Assembly: GCA_014879345.1 (NCBI GenBank)
Contig: JACSSI010000391.1
Location: 1 to 5,406, forward strand
Source: Anaerolineae bacterium
GTDB taxonomy: Bacteria > Chloroflexota > Anaerolineae > Promineifilales > Promineifilaceae
Direction of reading: 5' to 3'
DNA length: 5,406 bases
In this document: positions 1-5,327 of the stretch, one piece after another
Position numbering within the stretch: position 1 is the stretch's first letter
Layout: the number at the start of each line of letters is the position of its first letter
Translations under genes and position numbers: made by a program
The notes under the pieces: generated by a model
Seen by the model: only the letters and a program-made list of their open reading frames with translations
Told to the model about the DNA's origin: nothing
The model's database searches: none

Positions 1-1305
1 GCGGTAACGCGCCCTGATGAGAAGCCCCGGTTTGACCTTGACCGCACGATTGATCGGGTGGTAACTAGCCGGATTTGGGGTTTCCCGCTGATGGTTTTGC
101 TATTTACAGTTGTGTTTTGGATCACAATTGAAGGAGCCAATGTACCGTCACAAATGCTCTATACCATTTTGATCGAGAAGATGGTGCCTATCCTACATAA
201 TATTGCCGACGCTATTGGACTGCCCTGGTGGCTGAGTGGGCTTCTGATTGACGGTATGTATCTGGCGACGGCGTGGGTGGTGAGTGTGATGCTGCCGCCG
301 ATGGCGATTTTCTTCCCGCTGTTTACGCTGTTGGAGGATTTTGGCTATTTGCCGCGTGTGGCGTTTAATCTGGACAATGCCTACCGTAAAGCCGGGGCGC
401 ATGGCAAGCAATCTTTGAGTATGATGATGGGTTTTGGCTGTAATGCGGCCGGGGTGGTAGCTACGCGAGTGATTGACAGCCCACGGGAGCGACTGATTGC
501 GATTATCACGAATAATTTTGCGCTGTGTAACGGCCGTTGGCCTACCCAAATCTTACTTGCCACCATTTTTATTGGCGCAATGGCGCCTGCATACCTGGCA
601 GGTTTTGTCTCTGCTTTGGCGGTGGTGAGCATTGCAGTGCTGGGTGTTTTACTGAGTTTTGTGCTGTCATGGAGCTTGTCACGTTCGGTGCTGCGTGGGG
701 AGGTATCTACGTTTAGCCTGGAATTGCCCCCGTATCGGCCACCGCGTGTTTTGCAGACGATCTATACATCGCTTATTGATCGCACGTTGTATGTGCTCTG
801 GCGTGCGGTTGTATTTGCTCTGCCTGCTGGCGCTGTCATCTGGCTGATTTCAAATATCTCCATCAACGGCACCACGCTGGCTGAGTATTTTATCAATGCC
901 TTGAACCCGGTTGGCTTTTTGTTTGGCATGAGTGGCATTATTTTACTGGCTTATATTGTGGCAATTCCGGCCAATGAAATTGTGATTCCGACGATTTTGA
1001 TGCTGACGGTATTGGTTTTAGGTGTTACTTCTCCAGGCGACGGCGCTGGGGTGATGTTTGAGATGAATTCTGATTTTGCCATTAAGGAGCTGTTGGAGGC
1101 TGGAGGCTGGACGTTGTTAACGGCCGTTTGCGTCATGCTCTTCTCCCTCATCCATAATCCCTGCTCTACCACCATTTACACCATCTACAAAGAAACCGGC
1201 AGCAAACGCTGGACTGCTGTAGCCAGCCTTATGCCTTTGGCATTGGGTTTCATCGTCACCTTCTTTGTGGCTCAAATCTGGAGGTTGGTTGCTTTGGCAG
1301 GATAG
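1..1305 (+). CDS. feoB: Ferrous iron transporter FeoB, C-terminal membrane part (5' end outside window)
   Basis: The frame is open from base 1, so the GTG at 58 is internal and the N-terminal GTPase domain lies upstream. The 434 visible residues form the polytopic inner-membrane part that carries Fe(II) into the cytoplasm. The first roughly 20 residues (RFDLDRTIDRVV) are the linker into the first membrane segment. The first Gate region has GFGCNAAGVVATR (codons 144-156) and LCNGRWPT (175-182). IPANEIVIP lies at 322-330 and the second Gate motif NPCSTT at 386-391, followed by a KETGSKRWT loop and a last membrane helix. The conserved Gate cysteines are present. E. coli-type FeoB has NVPA and SCSARLP where this protein has NAAG and LCNGRWP; I recall the latter form from FeoB of many anaerobes. 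No feoA is visible in the window. FeoB identity is secure; the subclass is from memory. Confidence 0.95.
   Translation, partial: AVTRPDEKPRFDLDRTIDRVVTSRIWGFPLMVLLFTVVFWITIEGANVPSQMLYTILIEKMVPILHNIADAIGLPWWLSGLLIDGMYLATAWVVSVMLPPMAIFFPLFTLLEDFGYLPRVAFNLDNAYRKAGAHGKQSLSMMMGFGCNAAGVVATRVIDSPRERLIAIITNNFALCNGRWPTQILLATIFIGAMAPAYLAGFVSALAVVSIAVLGVLLSFVLSWSLSRSVLRGEVSTFSLELPPYRPPRVLQTIYTSLIDRTLYVLWRAVVFALPAGAVIWLISNISINGTTLAEYFINALNPVGFLFGMSGIILLAYIVAIPANEIVIPTILMLTVLVLGVTSPGDGAGVMFEMNSDFAIKELLEAGGWTLLTAVCVMLFSLIHNPCSTTIYTIYKETGSKRWTAVASLMPLALGFIVTFFVAQIWRLVALAG
529..538. repeat. AACGGCCGTT palindrome, exact copy 1
   Basis: It lies in feoB in codon phase 0 (AAC GGC CGT) and encodes Asn-Gly-Arg of the conserved LCNGRWP Gate motif, so the DNA word is embedded in a functionally constrained site. 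Confidence 0.85.
1119..1128. repeat. AACGGCCGTT palindrome, exact copy 2
   Basis: It lies in feoB in a different phase from copy 1 (A ACG GCC GTT), encoding Thr-Ala-Val at codons 374-376 in a membrane helix. Confidence 0.85.
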
Positions 1306-1317
1306 GATAAATATAAT
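1289..1317 (+). promoter_or_regulatory. Candidate sigma70-type promoter for the repeat-protein gene
   Basis: A perfect -10 hexamer TATAAT (1312-1317) follows a weak -35 TTGCTT (1289-1294) with a 17-bp spacer. The -35 lies inside the last codons of feoB and the -10 just after its TAG stop. Transcription would start near 1324, giving a leader of about 87 nt before the ATG at 1411. No convincing terminator separates it from feoB, so read-through is also possible. Confidence 0.4.
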
Positions 1318-1410
1318 TCTAATCAATGCTCTGGGCGTACCAGGAAAACATCTGTTTGCATTGCGTCTAGTTTGGGATTCAATTACATAATTCAATCGGG
1401 GGTTTGTAAC

Positions 1411-2646
1411 ATGTTTACTTTACGTATTCGCAGTATGGTATTGTCAGTCGTATTTGCTTTCCTATTTTTGCTCTTCATAAGCTCAATAATAGAAAATCAA
1501 GTTCTTTATGCAGCCAATAATAATGTTTTTGTAGTCACTCCTCACCGGAATCAACTCAAATTTGAGCCAATCAGCCAAACCAATCTTAAGAATAATCCAT
1601 TAACTGTTGATTGGTGGATTAGCCAAACAGTATCGGCAATCGGGCCATATGGAGAAAGCACCTCTTTAGACTTGGATCAAAACAATTTTGCCCATATCGG
1701 TTATATAGCAACCCCTCAAAATGATTTGATGTATGCTCATTGGGACGGTACAAAGTGGATCACAGAAACAATAGATGCCATAGGGAACATATATGGTACT
1801 GTTTCTCTGGCTCTTGATAGCCATGATTATCCACATATCAGTTACTATGATGGAACGAACATGGCTCTCATGTACGCTCAATGGAGTGGCAGCGAATGGC
1901 TAACAGAAACGGTTGAAGTGGTTGAATGGACAGGCACTCAAAATTCTCTAGCATTGGATACAAATGATCACCCACATATTAGCTATATTAAGAATTCAAA
2001 TCCAGATTTACTGCAATATGCTCGATGGGATGGTGCTACGTGGCATATAGAAACTGTCGATGCGGGCAGCGGAGAAAATCCAGGAAACCCATCAATCGCA
2101 GTAGACAGTAATAATTACCCACATATTGGTTATCAATATGATGACACCCCGTATCTTAAGTATGCACATTGGAATGGTTCACAATGGGAGATTGAAACGG
2201 CAGGTGATCCTGATTACATAGGGGCATCGCTTTCTTTAGCATTAGATAGCAACAATCGTCCCCAGATAACCTACTGGGAATGGTTCAACAATGATCTGAA
2301 ATTAGTGAAATGGACTGGTAGTCAATGGCTGGTAGAAACCGTAGACTCCGCCAATAGTGTTGGCCGTTACAATTCATTGGCTTTAGACAACCACAACGTC
2401 CCGCATGTAAGCTATTGGAATGCAACTGACAGTTCCTTAATGTATGCTTATCTTAATAATACATTCTGGATCACTGAAACAATCGACAGCAGTGCAAATG
2501 TTGGCACTCACACATCTTTAGCATTGAATTCTTTTGGTAAACCTGGAATTAGTTATTACGATGAGTCAAATGACACTTTAAAGTATGTGGCCTATGCCTT
2601 GCCAGATTTAGACGAAATGGTTTATTTGCCGTTTATCACAAAATAG
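1411..2646 (+). CDS. Exported seven-repeat protein, predicted beta-propeller
   Basis: The protein has 411 residues if ATG 1411 is used. This ATG has a G-rich Shine-Dalgarno-like run (GGGGG, 1398-1402) 8 nt upstream and puts a signal peptide exactly at the N-terminus: MFTLRIRSMV, then a hydrophobic core of about residues 9-26, with likely cleavage after VLYA (residue 34). The in-frame TTG at 1372 would add 13 unlikely residues. Seven repeats of 47-48 residues begin at residues 68, 116, 163, 211, 259, 306 and 353. Each follows the plan W-x-x-E-T-[VI]-D, SLALD, xxPHISY, L-x-YAxW-x-G. Seven such units are what a seven-bladed beta-propeller needs. The C-terminus is DEMVYLPFITK, resembling a tail I associate with secreted Chloroflexota proteins. 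No catalytic residues are recognisable, so binding or surface display is the likeliest role. The gene is visibly richer in A+T than its neighbours. Confidence 0.85.
   Translation: MFTLRIRSMVLSVVFAFLFLLFISSIIENQVLYAANNNVFVVTPHRNQLKFEPISQTNLKNNPLTVDWWISQTVSAIGPYGESTSLDLDQNNFAHIGYIATPQNDLMYAHWDGTKWITETIDAIGNIYGTVSLALDSHDYPHISYYDGTNMALMYAQWSGSEWLTETVEVVEWTGTQNSLALDTNDHPHISYIKNSNPDLLQYARWDGATWHIETVDAGSGENPGNPSIAVDSNNYPHIGYQYDDTPYLKYAHWNGSQWEIETAGDPDYIGASLSLALDSNNRPQITYWEWFNNDLKLVKWTGSQWLVETVDSANSVGRYNSLALDNHNVPHVSYWNATDSSLMYAYLNNTFWITETIDSSANVGTHTSLALNSFGKPGISYYDESNDTLKYVAYALPDLDEMVYLPFITK
1612..2598 (+). repeat. Seven tandem protein-coding repeats, about 143 bp each
   Basis: This stretch encodes the seven blade-like units. 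The intervals between unit starts are 48, 47, 48, 48, 47 and 47 residues. The SLALD-type strand recurs at residues 85 (SLDLD), 132, 179, 228 (SIAVD), 275, 322 and 369 (SLALN). The DNA has diverged enough that the repeat is much clearer in protein than in nucleotides, which points to old duplications rather than recent expansion. The last unit ends in LKYVAYA and lacks the closing W-x-G-x-x-W strand. The first unit starts directly with WWISQTV, so the ring could close by pairing N- and C-terminal strands. Confidence 0.85.
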
Positions 2647-2701
2647 TCATCTATATGATTCAACTGGCTTCACAAAGTGTTAAACAAACAATAACAACCT
2701 G

Positions 2702-2730
2702 TTGACATCACCTTAAAATGCAACTGGTAT
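2702..2730 (+). promoter_or_regulatory. Candidate promoter for the 67-residue protein
   Basis: A perfect -35 TTGACA (2702-2707) is followed after 17 bp by TGGTAT (2725-2730), a poor -10 with three matches to TATAAT. The start point would be near 2737, leaving about 50 nt of leader before ATG 2787. The rest of 2647-2786 shows no clear terminator for the preceding gene. It contains only a short direct repeat CAACTGG at 2661 and 2721. Confidence 0.4.
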
Positions 2731-2786
2731 CGTCTCCACCGATAGAGAAAGAGATTACCCACTTACTTTTCGGAGGATTCTGAACC

Positions 2787-2990
2787 ATGTTTGACCTGTT
2801 CCAAGAGGAAAATCAACGACTAAAACGAGACCTGGCTTCTTTGCGCCAGGTCATTATCGCGGCTGAACCGACGGTGATGGTAGACGGCCGTTTTGAAGAA
2901 ATGATCACGACCCCTGGCAAAACTATCACAATCGCCCAGTCACTCATTGCAGAAATGACTCGGGCACGTCAGGAAGCCCAGTTGGTTTAA
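2787..2990 (+). CDS. Small hypothetical protein, 67 residues, N-terminal coiled coil
   Basis: I do not recognise this protein. It is supported as a gene by a good Shine-Dalgarno GGAGG (2772-2776) 10 nt before the ATG, by a consensus -35 box further upstream, and by a core copy of the ACGGCCGT palindrome that otherwise sits in the real genes of this window. Residues 4-22 (LFQEENQRLKRDLASLRQV) are charged, with leucines at 12, 16 and 19, fitting a short coiled coil. Residues 29-50 (TVMVDGRFEEM to TITIA) look like short beta strands, and residues 51-65 form a charged helix. There is no signal peptide or membrane segment, so it is probably cytoplasmic, perhaps an oligomerising or partner-binding protein. 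It stands alone and converges on the hydrolase gene downstream. Confidence 0.7.
   Translation: MFDLFQEENQRLKRDLASLRQVIIAAEPTVMVDGRFEEMITTPGKTITIAQSLIAEMTRARQEAQLV
2883..2892. repeat. AACGGCCGTT palindrome, near copy (GACGGCCGTT)
   Basis: The 8-bp core ACGGCCGT is intact; the first base is G. It encodes Asp-Gly-Arg (33-35) of the 67-residue protein. Confidence 0.7.
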
Positions 2991-3060
2991 AAGTTGCAGA
3001 GTAGCAGAGTGGCAAGGTAATCAGCACCTTTGCTACCCTGCAACTTTGCCACTTTGCCAC
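2991..3060. repeat. Inverted array of 8-bp units between convergent genes; possible bidirectional terminator
   Basis: Three tandem 8-mers GTTGCAGA, GTAGCAGA and GTGGCAAG (2993-3016) face four units in the opposite orientation: TTTGCTAC, CCTGCAAC, TTTGCCAC and TTTGCCAC (3029-3060). The arms can fold: AAGTTGCAG (2991-2999) pairs with CTGCAACTT (3038-3046), then after one A-C mismatch GTAGCA (3001-3006) pairs with TGCTAC (3031-3036). AAGG (3014-3017) can pair with CCTT (3027-3030) around loop 3018-3026. Because the units resemble each other, other registers are possible. The array begins at the base after one gene's stop codon and ends two bases short of the other's. A strong T-run is missing on the plus strand, so terminator function is only inferred. 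Confidence 0.8.
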
Positions 3061-3062
3061 CT

Positions 3063-4214
3063 TTAAAACTCTTTTAACAGCTGAACGTAGCCGTGCAGCG
3101 CTTCAGCCATCATGGCGATGCTGATGTTTTCGTCAGCAGTGTGGGCTTGTGCTTCGTCGGCTGGTGAGTAGCCGATGATGGGCAGGTTGTACGGCACGAA
3201 ATAACGGCCGTCGGTGGCAAATTGGTAGCTGGTGAGGGCGGGTTCGCGCTTCATGCCTCGGGCAACGGCCGTTTTCACCCGAGCCACCACATCCGATTCA
3301 GGCGGCGTGTAATATCCGTAAATCAATTCATCTGAGTCAGCCAGCGGCGTGCCGGGCGCACACCAGGCATCCGTAATAGTATGGGGCCAATCGCCGACCA
3401 GTTCTCGTACAAATGCCTGGAGACTGTTGCTGCTCTCACTGGCGGACCGAAAATCGAGCAGCACCCGCGTCCAGGCAGGCGTGACATTGGTGCTTTTGGT
3501 ATCAACTTCAATGATGGTCGGTGATACTGTGGTTGGCCCCAAAACTGGATGACTGCGGAGTTCTCCTTTTCGCGCCTGGAGCTGGGTGAGGAATTCTGCC
3601 AGCTTGTAGTTGGGATTGCGCCCTTTTTCCGGCACGCTGGCATGGACAGAACGGCCGTTTAACGTCAGCCACATCTGCACAATCCCCCGATGACCCAGGG
3701 CTAAATTATTGCTCGACGGCTCCCCAAGGACGACCAACGCTACCTCGTAATCCACATTTTCCACCCAATGTTTGGCACCTTCACCACCAATCTCTTCTTG
3801 CACGACGCCAGTGAAAACGACATCGCGTAACGGCCGTTCCCCATTCCGAATCAACGCGGCCATGCTGTACACCTGCACCGCCAACGGCCCTTTGATGTCA
3901 CACGCGCCCCGCCCCACAATCTTGCCATCAACGATCTCACCAGCATACGGCGGCGAAGACCACAAAGCGGGATCACCGGGGTCAACGTGGTCGGTGTGGC
4001 TGTTTAGCACCAAGGTGGGCAGGGTGCGATCTTGACCATGCAAACGGCCGTTCACATTCCCAATCTCATCCAACCATACCTCGTCAAACCCTAACAGCCG
4101 CATTTCAGCAGCAATAAGCGCCGCCAGTTGATCCTCCTCAAACGACATGCTCGGTGTTTGAATGAGCTGCTGAGTAAAATCAACACAATCATTGAGTAAC
4201 TTGTCCCAATCCAT
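3063..4214 (-). CDS. M20-family zinc metallohydrolase (ArgE/DapE/carboxypeptidase G2-like)
   Basis: The protein has 383 residues from the ATG at 4214, the usual length for this family of cytoplasmic two-metal amidases and peptidases. Its motifs stand in the family order. SHTDHVD gives metal ligand His73 and catalytic-site Asp75. GRGACDIKG gives bridging Asp106. QEEIGGEGA gives general base Glu140 and ligand Glu141. GEPSS gives Glu165. QAHTADE gives the last ligand, His358. GRSVHAS (187-193, His191) marks the lid and dimerisation domain, between about residues 172 and 285. All catalytic residues are intact, so it should be active. The substrate cannot be read from the sequence: deacylation of an N-acyl amino acid or dipeptide cleavage are both possible, and the GHRGIVQM segment reminds me of YgeY-like members. 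No biosynthetic neighbour narrows this. Four exact copies and one near copy of AACGGCCGTT lie inside the gene. Confidence 0.92.
   Translation of the reverse strand: MDWDKLLNDCVDFTQQLIQTPSMSFEEDQLAALIAAEMRLLGFDEVWLDEIGNVNGRLHGQDRTLPTLVLNSHTDHVDPGDPALWSSPPYAGEIVDGKIVGRGACDIKGPLAVQVYSMAALIRNGERPLRDVVFTGVVQEEIGGEGAKHWVENVDYEVALVVLGEPSSNNLALGHRGIVQMWLTLNGRSVHASVPEKGRNPNYKLAEFLTQLQARKGELRSHPVLGPTTVSPTIIEVDTKSTNVTPAWTRVLLDFRSASESSNSLQAFVRELVGDWPHTITDAWCAPGTPLADSDELIYGYYTPPESDVVARVKTAVARGMKREPALTSYQFATDGRYFVPYNLPIIGYSPADEAQAHTADENISIAMMAEALHGYVQLLKEF
3203..3212. repeat. AACGGCCGTT palindrome, near copy (AACGGCCGTC)
   Basis: The core is intact with one changed end base. On the minus strand it encodes Asp-Gly-Arg (335-337) of the hydrolase. 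Confidence 0.7.
3264..3273. repeat. AACGGCCGTT palindrome, exact copy 3
   Basis: It lies in the hydrolase gene and is read A ACG GCC GTT, giving Thr-Ala-Val (315-317). Confidence 0.85.
3650..3659. repeat. AACGGCCGTT palindrome, exact copy 4
   Basis: It lies in the hydrolase gene and is read AAC GGC CGT, giving Asn-Gly-Arg (186-188) directly before the conserved SVHAS segment. Confidence 0.85.
3829..3838. repeat. AACGGCCGTT palindrome, exact copy 5
   Basis: It lies in the hydrolase gene and is the only copy in the third phase (GAA CGG CCG TTA), giving Glu-Arg-Pro-Leu (126-129). Confidence 0.85.
4043..4052. repeat. AACGGCCGTT palindrome, exact copy 6
   Basis: It lies in the hydrolase gene in phase 0 and encodes Asn-Gly-Arg (55-57). 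Confidence 0.85.
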
Positions 4215-4221
4215 CTCCCAT

Positions 4222-4227
4222 CCTCCT
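4222..4227 (-). promoter_or_regulatory. Ribosome binding site fixing the hydrolase start
   Basis: The minus strand reads AGGAGG, 7 nt before the ATG at 4214. The open frame continues 40 codons upstream to an ATG at 4334, but that stretch crosses repeat-like intergenic DNA, gives a peptide with no place in the M20 fold, and lacks such a site. The start at 4214 is therefore preferred. Confidence 0.85.
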
Positions 4228-4267
4228 TCAAAAATAGCATCGAATTGCCACGAACCTGTGCTGAGCA

Positions 4268-4368
4268 ACGCCGAAGCATTAACACGAATTTTTGTTGGAT
4301 AAGACAAATAATTCGCGTCAATCAGCGTTAACACGATGCCATATTTTCATTTATCGTGGCTTCGGCGT
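4268..4368. repeat. Degenerate intergenic inverted and direct repeats
   Basis: ACGCCGAAGC (4268-4277) is the reverse complement of GCTTCGGCGT (4359-4368). With a small gap, the similarity runs on through a shared TCAGC. TTAACACGA occurs directly at 4279-4287 and 4328-4336. The pieces look like decayed copies of a dispersed repeat rather than a single hairpin. They fill most of the 276-bp gap between the hydrolase and acetyltransferase genes, where I see no further gene and no good promoter for the hydrolase. Confidence 0.55.
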
Positions 4369-4381
4369 GAGATCAGCCGAA
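4361..4381. other. Small perfect hairpin in intergenic DNA
   Basis: TTCGGC (4361-4366) and GCCGAA (4376-4381) form a 6-bp stem around a 9-nt loop. No T-run follows on either strand, so this is not a classical terminator. It overlaps one arm of the inverted repeat at 4359-4368. Confidence 0.45.
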
Positions 4382-4421
4382 CGATGTACCCCGCTCAAGG
4401 GTAATTCCTAATCCAGTAAAC

Positions 4422-4460
4422 AAAAAAGCGTAGAGAAACCAGTCAATCTTCCCTACGCTT
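4422..4460 (-). terminator. Intrinsic terminator of the acetyltransferase gene
   Basis: On the minus strand AAGCGTAGGGAA (from 4460 to 4449) pairs with TTCTCTACGCTT (4437 to 4426) as a 12-bp stem with one G-U pair. The run of six T (4427-4422) includes the last two stem bases. It lies about 30 bp after the acetyltransferase stop codon and separates that transcript from the hydrolase gene. On the plus strand the stem is followed only by a weaker T-rich stretch. Confidence 0.85.
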
Positions 4461-4490
4461 CTATATTTTATCATCTGCTTTTTATGCGAC

Positions 4491-5261
4491 CTAAAGCATT
4501 TTCTCAAACGTCACCAGGGTGGCAATAGGCTTGAACCCCACACGCCGATACACATTTTCCGTGCCATCTGCCTGAGCAATCAAAAAAACCGTTTCAACAT
4601 GCCGTGAAAACGCATACTTGGTCATATAGCCGGTCAAATAAGCAGCAAATCCTTGCCGTCGATAATTTTCTAACGTCGTCAGACCCGCCACCTGTGTTAA
4701 GCCGTCAAAAATCTCCATAAACATCCCGGCTGCTACCGGTTTTTTATTGAGCCGCAAAACAAACGCCTGCCCAGTAACCAATGTTTTACGAAACATCTCG
4801 GCATCTGTGTCCAACATGCGCGTAGCGAAGGGATCAAAACCAAGCTGACTGGTCTGTTGTAAGCCCTCTTTCACATCATCCAGAGAAGAATCGCCAGAAA
4901 GCACGAGGGTTGTCAGACCCGGCATTTCCGGCGCAGGGCGCAAGGTTTCCGGCTTACAGGCCAACACCATGCTCTCGTTGACCAATTTATAATCATTTTG
5001 CCCAAGCAAAGCGGTTAAAGCAGGATTGTAAGCATCTAAAAATTGGATGCGCGGCGAGAGATGGTGCTGCCAGAAGGCATCTTCCATATGCAGCAGGGCA
5101 TCATTGCTTTCGACAGTGCGCTGGGTTGGCACAGCTAAATTAAATTCAGGCTTGGCATCAGCTTTGCCAAAATAAATGTTAAACGGAGCAGCTTTTATAA
5201 CTTCTTGATCTTCATATTCATGACACAAGTAGGCTTGGATTCGGTCAATCAGGTCATTCAC
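4491..5261 (-). CDS. GNAT-family N-acetyltransferase
   Basis: The protein has 256 residues from a GTG at 5261, preceded by AAGGA 10 nt upstream; no in-frame ATG occurs before residue 59. The C-terminal half is a GNAT fold that would bind acetyl-CoA and transfer the acyl group to an amine. VAGLTTLENYRRQGFAAYL (191-209) is the strand and helix of motif A, with the pyrophosphate-binding pattern R201-x-x-G-x-A. TENVYRRVGFKPI (234-246) is motif B with the usual YxxxGF. Residues 1-110 match no motif I know. They have beta strands near 71-75 and 92-101, consistent with a decayed first GNAT domain in a tandem-type protein. The substrate is unknown. The gene ends before a strong terminator and starts 49 bp after the preceding partial gene, so the two may form an operon. 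Confidence 0.88.
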   Translation of the reverse strand: MNDLIDRIQAYLCHEYEDQEVIKAAPFNIYFGKADAKPEFNLAVPTQRTVESNDALLHMEDAFWQHHLSPRIQFLDAYNPALTALLGQNDYKLVNESMVLACKPETLRPAPEMPGLTTLVLSGDSSLDDVKEGLQQTSQLGFDPFATRMLDTDAEMFRKTLVTGQAFVLRLNKKPVAAGMFMEIFDGLTQVAGLTTLENYRRQGFAAYLTGYMTKYAFSRHVETVFLIAQADGTENVYRRVGFKPIATLVTFEKML

Positions 5262-5307
5262 GGCTCATTTTTCCTTTTTGATACGCGCACTACAGTCCAC
5301 CAACAGA

Positions 5308-5327
5308 AAGTTATGTTAATATAACTT
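5308..5327. promoter_or_regulatory. 20-bp near-perfect palindrome, possible operator
   Basis: AAGTTAT (5308-5314) mirrors ATAACTT (5321-5327), and the central TTAA is also symmetric, so nine of ten base pairs match; only 5315/5320 break it. It covers the stop codon of the partial gene (5311-5313) and lies about 47 bp upstream of the acetyltransferase start. Size and symmetry fit a dimeric repressor site. As RNA it would be only a weak A-U-rich hairpin without a T-run. Confidence 0.45.

Noticed and set aside
58..60. GTG as the start of the iron transporter gene
   Set aside because: The same frame is open from base 1 and already encodes the FeoB linker before the GTG; the gene simply enters from upstream.
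193..1175. Several antisense reading frames inside feoB
   Set aside because: They follow from the codon bias of the sense gene; their products are arginine- or proline-rich with no recognisable domain.
1330..1343. Hairpin CTGG-GCGTA-CCAG as a feoB terminator
   Set aside because: Only a four-base stem with no T-run after it.
1386..1391. CATAAT as a -10 box for the repeat-protein gene
   Set aside because: No -35 at a proper distance, and transcription would start at the ribosome-binding site itself; TATAAT at 1312 is better.
1372..1410. TTG start extending the repeat protein by 13 residues
   Set aside because: It would put polar residues ahead of a normal signal peptide, and the ATG at 1411 has a better ribosome-binding context.
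2993..3060. CRISPR-like or direct-repeat array
   Set aside because: Units are only 8 bp, contiguous without spacers, and inverted between halves.
4316..4321. TTGACG on the minus strand as a -35 box for the hydrolase
   Set aside because: No acceptable -10 hexamer 16 to 19 bp downstream.
4215..4334. 40-codon N-terminal extension of the hydrolase
   Set aside because: It crosses repeat-like intergenic DNA, does not fit the M20 fold, and a strong AGGAGG stands before the ATG at 4214.
5254..5268. Micro-ORF ATG AGC CGT GAA TGA overlapping the acetyltransferase GTG start
   Set aside because: Four codons only, with nothing beyond position to suggest translational coupling.
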